DNA of 64,000 bases. Source: Bacillota bacterium (GTDB taxonomy: Bacteria; Bacillota; Clostridia; Acetivibrionales; DSM-1351). The notes under the pieces are model-generated. The model was given only the letters and a program-made list of their open reading frames with translations, made no database searches and was not told the DNA's origin. Positions 58,743 through 64,000 of the stretch are shown here, piece by piece; within the stretch, counting starts at the first letter, position 1, and each line of letters opens with the position of its first letter. A program made the translations under genes and the position numbers. The DNA lies in NCBI GenBank assembly GCA_023415305.1, contig JAEZKZ010000102.1, positions 62,001 to 126,000 on the forward strand, read 5' to 3'.

Positions 58743-59825
58743 TTATTGAACCAGCTTATTCAGGTATTTATTGTCTATTTTAAATATTATGTAGGAGCTT
58801 ATAACCGTTAATGCACATACCAACAAAAATTCCAAAGTATTGCTGAGACTTGTTGCAAATATACTGGATAAGGCCTTTGACATAACGAACAAATATAGCG
58901 GGTGAGAGTAATATACAAAATTTGCACTTGTTTTACAAAAACGTGCTGCCCTGTCGAATTCAGGCAGAGGATACCTCAGACATAGAGTCAAAGCAAATAA
59001 CAGTAAAGGATATAGAAAAATTGTTGTAATTATGTTGGCTTGAAGCCCAAAGGCTCTTCCAATAAATATTTCAATAAGAAAAAGCACAGCAATAATCCCG
59101 GTTATGAGAAGTACTGTTTTATTTTTAACCTTGGTAAATTTCCTGGAAGCATAAATCAATACATAGCCCAACATAAAGAAGGGTAAACCCATAAACAGGT
59201 AGCGCCTCACCGTTTCAAGCTCCTGCCAATTATACAGGCTGTTAAAAAGAGCTATTTTTGACCCGATTTTATAGTAATATGCTCCCACAAGGCAGCCTCC
59301 ACCGTAAAAAAGGAACGACAATATACTTAAGATTACCAGATGCTTCCGCAGAACAGTAACCAAAATAACACAGAATATCAGTACTGGAAAAAACCATAGC
59401 TGATAGTGTGAGCCTGAGATGAAGAAATTAACAAGGCTTCTTTTCATAAAAGGTGTAATAGAGCCGTTACTACGTATTACCTGAATTAAATCCACGGAAT
59501 AATAAATAAAACTCCAAAGGATGTAAATGGTCAGTAATCTCTTTATGTACTTTACAAGGACTTTCTTTCCCTGAATCAGCCCGCTTATGTAAAAATAGCC
59601 TGACACAGCAAAAAAGAAAGGCACTCCCAGTCTCGGAAATACAAAGGTTGCGAAATATCCTGCCAGATTTTTATATTCCGTTAATGGTTGAGTATGGATA
59701 GCGACAACCATAACAGCACATATTAACCTTAAAATATCAATAGAGTTAATTTTCCTATAATTTTTCTGGATTTCGGCAGCACTGTTTACAGCCCTTGCTT
59801 CCAAAACAGGACTATTAGCACTCAT
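58743..59825 (-). CDS. Membrane acyltransferase, acyltransferase-3 (OafA/WecH) family
   Basis: A 360-residue protein with about ten membrane helices. The family start IDILRLICAVMVVAIHTQPL has the catalytic His in helix 1, and RLGVPFFFAVSGYF follows. Such enzymes O-acetylate surface polysaccharides or other glycans. It lies on the minus strand between cbiQ and cbiO, splitting an otherwise continuous transporter operon. Confidence 0.88.
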   Translation of the reverse strand: MSANSPVLEARAVNSAAEIQKNYRKINSIDILRLICAVMVVAIHTQPLTEYKNLAGYFATFVFPRLGVPFFFAVSGYFYISGLIQGKKVLVKYIKRLLTIYILWSFIYYSVDLIQVIRSNGSITPFMKRSLVNFFISGSHYQLWFFPVLIFCVILVTVLRKHLVILSILSFLFYGGGCLVGAYYYKIGSKIALFNSLYNWQELETVRRYLFMGLPFFMLGYVLIYASRKFTKVKNKTVLLITGIIAVLFLIEIFIGRAFGLQANIITTIFLYPLLLFALTLCLRYPLPEFDRAARFCKTSANFVYYSHPLYLFVMSKALSSIFATSLSNTLEFLLVCALTVISSYIIFKIDNKYLNKLVQ

Positions 59826-60014
59826 ATATAATGATCATCCTATCTTAATTCATTTTTATTCATTTTTCAAAAATTCATATATTAAGCAAATTCAAATATC
59901 TAAATAACAACTGAAATACTCTGGGTTTACCCGGTTTAGTATAGCATAATGCAAGATTAGTTTCTATAAATTTTTACATACGAGGACTTACAATTTTATT
60001 CATATAGGACTGGA

Positions 60015-60042
60015 CTGACACAATATTTTGAGTTAGTATAAA
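60015..60042 (+). promoter_or_regulatory. Candidate promoter for cbiO
   Basis: CTGACA (60015-60020), a 16-bp spacer and TATAAA (60037-60042) lie 30 bp ahead of the cbiO start. This would allow separate expression of the ATPase gene from cbiMNQ. Confidence 0.45.
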
Positions 60043-60071
60043 TTCAGTAAACGTTGTTTGAAAGGAATAAA

Positions 60072-60842
60072 ATGAGTCATCATAAAGTTGAACTAAAAGA
60101 TGTAAGTTTTTCATATGCAGATGGGCATCAGGCGCTGGACAATGTCTCCTTTATTCTGGGGCACGGTGAGGCGGTTGGGATTGTTGGTGCAAATGGTGCC
60201 GGTAAATCCACGCTTTTGTCTATATTAACCGGAATACAATTTCCACAGAAGGGTGTGGTCAGAATCGGAGATCTGCCGGTCAACAAAAAGACTCTTTCCG
60301 AAGTCAGAAGAAGTGTCGGATTGGTTTTTCAGGAACCTGACGATCAGCTTTTTATGACCTCCGTTTATGATGATGTTGCCTTTGGTCCACGGAATTACAA
60401 GCTGGATGAGGAAGAGGTCAGGTTGAGGGTTATGGAAGCCCTGGAAGAGGTGGGGATAACTCATTTAAAGGATAGGCCGCCATACAAACTATCCGGAGGA
60501 GAAAAGAGACTGACAGCAATTGCCGCGGTGATTTCAATGAAGCCTGACATATTGATTATGGATGAACCGACTGCGTCTTTAGACCCCAAAGCCAGGAGAA
60601 AAATTATGAAGATATTGAGAGGCTTCAACCATACAAAAATTATAACAAGTCACGACCTTGACATGATAATGGATATGTGTTCGAGGACTATCGTGCTAAA
60701 AAAAGGCAGAATAGCAGCAGACGGACCTACAATGGACATACTAAAAAATGAAAGTCTTATGGAGGAATGCGGTCTTGAGATTCCTCTGGCCCTTCAGAAT
60801 TGTCCTGTTTGCCGTTCAGATAAGAAAATTAAGGATGGGTAA
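60072..60842 (+). CDS. cbiO: ECF transporter ATPase, CbiO/EcfA type
   Basis: A 256-residue ATPase with Walker A GANGAGKST, Q loop VFQEPDDQLF, signature LSGGEKRLTAIA and Walker B ILIMDEPTASLD. The DDQLF segment is typical of ECF ATPases. ATG 60072 follows GAAAGGA; the in-frame TTG at 60054 lacks a site. It likely powers CbiMNQ despite the intervening acyltransferase gene. It is 3 bases upstream of the DUF3842 gene. Confidence 0.92.
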   Translation: MSHHKVELKDVSFSYADGHQALDNVSFILGHGEAVGIVGANGAGKSTLLSILTGIQFPQKGVVRIGDLPVNKKTLSEVRRSVGLVFQEPDDQLFMTSVYDDVAFGPRNYKLDEEEVRLRVMEALEEVGITHLKDRPPYKLSGGEKRLTAIAAVISMKPDILIMDEPTASLDPKARRKIMKILRGFNHTKIITSHDLDMIMDMCSRTIVLKKGRIAADGPTMDILKNESLMEECGLEIPLALQNCPVCRSDKKIKDG

Positions 60843-60845
60843 AAG

Positions 60846-61274
60846 ATGAGAATTGCAGTTATTGATGGTCAGGGCGGAGGAATAGGCAAACTTATTGTTG
60901 AAAAGCTCCGGGCCGCTTTTGGTAATGAAATAAGTATTTTAGCTCTGGGAACAAACGCTCTGGCAGTATCATTAATGCTGAAGGCAGGAGCCAATGAAGG
61001 GGCATCAGGTGAGAATGCCATTGTTTATAATTGCTCCAAGGTTGACATTATTATAGGCTCAATTGGTATTATATGTGCCAATTCCATGCTTGGTGAACTG
61101 ACACCGGCTATGGCCAGAGCTGTTTCGGAGAGCGGTGCTTCAAAGGTACTGATACCTCTTAATAGGTGCAATATTTTAGTAGCCGGGACAAAAGACGAAC
61201 CACTTCCCCACTACATTGATGATGCTATAGAATTGATTGGAGGGTTGCTGGGGCATAAGCTGCGGGATGTTTAA
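60846..61274 (+). CDS. DUF3842 family protein
   Basis: A 142-residue protein beginning MRIAVIDGQGGGIGKLIVEKL, a glycine-rich nucleotide-binding-like start, with GANEGASGENAIVYNCSKVDIIIGSIGII and an internal LIPLNRCNI. It matches the clostridial DUF3842 family of unknown function. Tight spacing to cbiO (3 bases) and position ahead of cooT suggest a link to nickel handling (inference). Confidence 0.82.
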   Translation: MRIAVIDGQGGGIGKLIVEKLRAAFGNEISILALGTNALAVSLMLKAGANEGASGENAIVYNCSKVDIIIGSIGIICANSMLGELTPAMARAVSESGASKVLIPLNRCNILVAGTKDEPLPHYIDDAIELIGGLLGHKLRDV

Positions 61275-61291
61275 AGGAACTATAAGCAGAT

Positions 61292-61530
61292 TGGAGGTTA
61301 GACTGAAAGCCTTCGCTAAAGCTTGTCTTCCTAACTAGCCTATGAATTTATGGCCATGCTAATATTCAAAGTATCTCTCAATACTTTGAAAACGCATATA
61401 GCCAATTAATCTTCTTTAATTCGCCTTAGAGCGGGTATGGGAGAAGACAAATTTCTTTGCATTTTGTGGCCGCTTTACAGCTTAAAGCCACTAAAGTGTC
61501 AAAACAACAATGTGGCTCATGGAGGTTAAT
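61292..61530 (+). ncRNA. Structured leader ahead of cooT (copy 2 of a repeated element)
   Basis: It shares with the trmB leader the blocks ATGGCCA, CCAATTAATCTTCTTTA, TTCGCCTTAGAGCGG, CATTTTGTGGCC and ACAATGTGGCTC, and the ending GGAGGTTAATATG. ATTAATCTTC (61405-61414) pairs over ten positions with the Shine-Dalgarno segment GGAGGTTAAT (61521-61530), two as G-U. CTTCT (61411-61415) can instead pair with AGAAG (61442-61446). Extra hairpins are inserted relative to copy 1: TTCAAAGTAT/ATACTTTGAA (61365-61390) and GCTTTA/TAAAGC (near 61471-61488). An upstream stem GGTTAG/CTAACT lies at 61296-61336. Confidence 0.6.
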
Positions 61531-61725
61531 ATGTGTGAAGCAAATGTATACCTTGTTGATGAAACCGGAAATGAAGAGCTTATATTAGATTCTGTTGATA
61601 AGGTAATACCCGGTGATGATGGAATAACACTTGAAAATATATATTCCGAGAGAAAAACAATAAGAGCAAGAATAAAACTTATGGAACTGGTAGAACATAG
61701 AATAATTCTGGAGAATTTAGACTAA
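61531..61725 (+). CDS. CooT family nickel-binding protein
   Basis: A 64-residue protein starting MCEANVYLVDETGNEELILDSVDKV and ending LVEHRIILENLD, the pattern of the CooT family. The N-terminal Cys2 is the nickel ligand in characterised CooT, which helps load carbon monoxide dehydrogenase; here the client is unknown. ATG 61531 follows GGAGGTTAAT; the frame extends to 61510 through the leader. Its location behind an ECF nickel/cobalt transporter supports a nickel role. Confidence 0.88.
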   Translation: MCEANVYLVDETGNEELILDSVDKVIPGDDGITLENIYSERKTIRARIKLMELVEHRIILENLD

Positions 61726-61728
61726 CTA

Positions 61729-62676
61729 ATGCACAGGACAGTGATGAATTTGTATTTTTATTTATTTAAAGCATTATACTTTTTAGCGGGAGCATTGGTT
61801 AATACTCTTCCGAAAATCTCATTATACTTATATGACAGGTCAATAAATATCTATTTAAAAAAAGGTCTGAATTTTGATTTTATTGAAATTCTTCTGGATG
61901 TAGCAATAAATCTGGACATATTGGGAATGAAAGAAGAAGCTATTCAATCCTACAAGAAGGTAATGGAAATAAATCCATATGAGGCTAGGGCGTATTACGG
62001 ACTGGCCATTATTTATGACGATAACAAGGAATATAAAAAAGCCATTGAACTATATAAAAAGGCTATAGAACTTGACCCCTACTATTCCAAGGCTTATTTT
62101 TTTATGGCAAATGCATATGATGAAAACGGGCAGAAGCAGGAGGCGGCTGAATATTATGAAAAAGCAGCCGAACTTGAACCTACCCACTTTTGGGCTTTTA
62201 ATAATCTTGCAGCTGTTTATGAGGAGTTAGGACAATATGACAGGGCACTGGCGGCTATCAGGAAAGGTCTGGACCTGGAACCTGAACACTTTAAGGCATT
62301 ATTTAATGCCGGTGTCATAATGAATAAACTGGGATACCCTAGAAAGGCCATAGAGTATTACCACCAATCTCTGCATAGAAATCCTAAATATTCGTACACA
62401 TACTTGAATTTATCTCTCATATATGTTGAGGAGAAGAATTATATCAAAGCTATTGAGGTAATATCAAAAGGGATTGAAAATGTACCAGATGCTTCTTTTC
62501 TTTATTATAACCGAGCTTGTTTTTATGTTTATCTTGAAAAATATGAGTCGGCTCTTAAAGATCTTATTCATGCTTCAGACATTAGTCGGGAACTGGAGGA
62601 GTATATGCTGAACGACAGAGAATTAGACCCTCTGCGAAACATGGATTTATACAAGGTCAGGTTTGAAAATCCATAG
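61729..62676 (+). CDS. TPR repeat protein with an N-terminal hydrophobic segment
   Basis: A 315-residue protein. The first ~45 residues are hydrophobic and may anchor it (YFYLFKALYFLAGALVNTL). Residues ~55-285 contain about seven tetratricopeptide repeats, for example AYYGLAIIYDDNKEYKKAIELYKKAIELDPY and AFNNLAAVYEELGQYDRALAAIRKGLDLEPE. It probably scaffolds protein contacts. It starts 3 bases after cooT without a ribosome site of its own; ATG 61744 is an alternative start. Confidence 0.88.
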   Translation: MHRTVMNLYFYLFKALYFLAGALVNTLPKISLYLYDRSINIYLKKGLNFDFIEILLDVAINLDILGMKEEAIQSYKKVMEINPYEARAYYGLAIIYDDNKEYKKAIELYKKAIELDPYYSKAYFFMANAYDENGQKQEAAEYYEKAAELEPTHFWAFNNLAAVYEELGQYDRALAAIRKGLDLEPEHFKALFNAGVIMNKLGYPRKAIEYYHQSLHRNPKYSYTYLNLSLIYVEEKNYIKAIEVISKGIENVPDASFLYYNRACFYVYLEKYESALKDLIHASDISRELEEYMLNDRELDPLRNMDLYKVRFENP

Positions 62677-62730
62677 GCTTTTTGACTCCGGTAAAGATAT
62701 ATATAACTTGTAATTGCATAATGACCATAT

Positions 62731-62822
62731 ATTGTCACTTGTATTGTCACTTGCATTGTCAACTTAATTGTAAACTAAGAGTTGACACACGGGTTGACAA
62801 TTAGTTGCCATTGGTTTACAAT
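62731..62822 (+). promoter_or_regulatory. bioY promoter with interleaved BirA-like half-sites in 12-bp tandem
   Basis: Four units beginning ATTGT occur every 12 bp at 62731, 62743, 62755 and 62767 (ATTGTCACTTG twice, ATTGTCAACTT, ATTGTAAACTA). Inverted partners follow: GTTGACAAT (62793-62801) matches ATTGTCAAC (62755-62763), and GTTTACAAT (62814-62822) matches ATTGTAAAC (62767-62775), both perfectly. The half-sites resemble BirA biotin operators. TTGACA (62794-62799), a 17-bp spacer and TACAAT (62817-62822) form an excellent promoter overlapping the right half-sites. Confidence 0.7.
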
Positions 62823-62856
62823 ACTAAATATACATACATATTTAGGAGGCAAACCA

Positions 62857-63411
62857 ATGAAACCGAAACATATTATTTTTGCCGGCTTATTTGCCGCTCT
62901 TACAGCCATAGGTGCCTATATCAGGATTCCTTTACCCTACGTTCCTCTGACACTTCAGGTTTTTTTCTGCCTGTTGTCGGGTATATTACTTGGCGCAAGA
63001 ATAGGCATGATTTCTCAGATAGTATATATAGCTGTAGGACTTGTGGGGGTTCCGGTTTTTACCAGTGGAGGAGGGCCGGGATATGTACTTAATCCTACTT
63101 TTGGATATCTTGCAGGTCTAATACTTTGTGCCTTTGTTATAGGAAAACTTTCTGAAGGTTCAACAAAGCTTACAATTACCAGATTATTTTTAGTAAACAT
63201 GGCAGGAGTACTTATAATTTATGCAATAGGAGTACCGTACCTATATCTGATAAAGAATCTTTATCTCGGAGCAGAGACTCCGCTGTCAAAAGTACTTTAC
63301 GGAGGGTTTCTTTTGACTATTCCGGGAGATATAATTAAAAGTTATCTTGCAGCACTTATAGGGGTAAAACTTATTCCTGTTGTCAGAAATCTTTTGGTCA
63401 AGAAGTATTAA
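62857..63411 (+). CDS. bioY: Biotin ECF transporter S component
   Basis: A 184-residue membrane protein with six helices and the BioY pattern: RIPLPYVPLTLQVFFCLLSGILLGARIG and VFTSGGGPGYVLNPTFGYLAGL. It captures biotin and works with shared ECF ATPases. ATG 62857 follows AGGAGG; the open frame reaches 25 codons further upstream through the promoter. Regulation by a BirA-type repressor is suggested by the upstream half-sites. Confidence 0.95.
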   Translation: MKPKHIIFAGLFAALTAIGAYIRIPLPYVPLTLQVFFCLLSGILLGARIGMISQIVYIAVGLVGVPVFTSGGGPGYVLNPTFGYLAGLILCAFVIGKLSEGSTKLTITRLFLVNMAGVLIIYAIGVPYLYLIKNLYLGAETPLSKVLYGGFLLTIPGDIIKSYLAALIGVKLIPVVRNLLVKKY

Positions 63412-63497
63412 ACCAATCCAAATTTACGTTTATGTTTGATAAATATTTGGTATAATAATAGACGTGCAGTTTATACTTATTTAATGAGGACGTTATT

Positions 63498-64000
63498 ATG
63501 CCGAATAATACATACACAAATGATAATTTATTAGCACCTGAACAAATAGCTGAACAGACCGTTCAGAACGGATATAAGAAAGCAAGCACCAAAATATCAA
63601 GGCTTTTTGTACTTGGTATTCTCGCAGGAGCATTCATTGCTTTTGCCTCGGAAGGTTCGAATGCTGCAATCTATAATATTCCCTGGGCCGGAGTCGGGAA
63701 AGCTCTGGCAGGTGCTATTTTTACAACAGGACTGATGCTGGTTATAGTGGCAGGCGGTGAACTTTTTACAGGAAATACCTTGATGGTTGCAGCACTTGCT
63801 CAAAAAAGAATAACATTAAGAGGAATGCTGAAAAACTGGGTTATCGTTTATGCCGGTAATTTTGTAGGAGCTCTGCTCATAGCCTGGCTTATTTACCTTT
63901 CCGGCCAGCTTGACTTTACTAACGGTCTTCTGGGCGGGTTTACAATAAAAACAGCCGCATATAAGGTATCTCTTGGCTTTCTCGAGGCCTTCATAATGGG
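63498..64000 (+). CDS. Formate/nitrite transporter family protein (3' end outside window)
   Basis: At least 167 residues from ATG 63498, running off the right edge. The FNT family signatures are present: GILAGAFIAFASEGSNAA in helix 1, GAIFTTGLMLVIVAGGELFTGNTLM in helix 2, and KNWVIVYAGNFVGALL in helix 3. FocA/NirC channels carry formate, nitrite or hydrosulfide. With a PFOR-based fermentation, formate is plausible, but nitrite or hydrosulfide cannot be excluded. ATGAGGA lies upstream of the start at acceptable spacing. Confidence 0.9.
   Translation, partial: MPNNTYTNDNLLAPEQIAEQTVQNGYKKASTKISRLFVLGILAGAFIAFASEGSNAAIYNIPWAGVGKALAGAIFTTGLMLVIVAGGELFTGNTLMVAALAQKRITLRGMLKNWVIVYAGNFVGALLIAWLIYLSGQLDFTNGLLGGFTIKTAAYKVSLGFLEAFIM

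Overview
The window looks like chromosome from a low-GC, anaerobic, spore-forming, motile Clostridia-type Firmicute, probably near the Ruminiclostridium/Clostridium cellulolyticum group; that placement is inferred from gene content, not from a marker gene. Pyruvate:ferredoxin oxidoreductase and a ferredoxin-fused aldo/keto reductase point to anaerobiosis. A germinant-receptor operon and a small spore-surface-type protein point to sporulation. Flagellin and CheX point to motility. No rRNA, tRNA, CRISPR array, insertion sequence or prophage was recognised.

Layout. 1-9.5 kb: the end of an AraC-type regulator, an aldo/keto reductase, a DNA-alkylation repair pair (ogt and an AlkA-like glycosylase), a YmaF protein, a ChrB-like regulator with a 3'-truncated MFS transporter, cheX, and an ArsR regulator with a four-module CoA-disulfide reductase/rhodanese/TusA/DsrE protein. 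9.6-17.7 kb: a very small gene, an SDR, a flagellin carrying a zinc metallopeptidase domain (flagellinolysin), uppP, trmB, a methyltransferase, an XRE regulator and corA. 17.7-21.7 kb, minus strand: a germinant-receptor operon in the order A-C-small membrane subunit-B. 22-29.6 kb: an FtsX-type ABC transporter with a two-component system, a PfkB sugar kinase and an orphan zinc-binding lipoprotein behind a Zur-like operator. 29.8-39.8 kb: nifJ, a spore-surface-type protein, a GH2 enzyme, a MarR/membrane-protein pair, a Met/Gln-repeat ferritin-like protein and a DedA protein.

40-56.5 kb: a second two-component system followed by a secreted helical protein, an EamA transporter, an AraC/SDR convergent pair, a ThuA-like protein with a 5'-nucleotidase, a PadR/DUF2812/ABC-2 export cluster, manA, and another ABC exporter. 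56.9-64 kb: a nickel/cobalt ECF transporter (cbiMN fusion, cbiQ, cbiO) interrupted by an opposite-strand acyltransferase and followed by DUF3842, CooT and TPR genes, then bioY and the start of a formate/nitrite channel.

The strongest candidate for something undescribed is a structured leader found twice, ahead of trmB (about 14037-14176) and ahead of cooT (about 61292-61530). The two copies share sequence blocks and the same Shine-Dalgarno context. Both can form an anti-Shine-Dalgarno helix that is kept through C-to-U changes giving G-U pairs, while variable hairpins are inserted between the blocks. Other notable regulatory architecture includes three 23-bp PadR-type operators spaced exactly 31 bp apart with the first inside the promoter spacer, two ChrB-linked operators also 31 bp apart, twin MarR palindromes, and interleaved BirA-like half-sites in 12-bp tandem at bioY.
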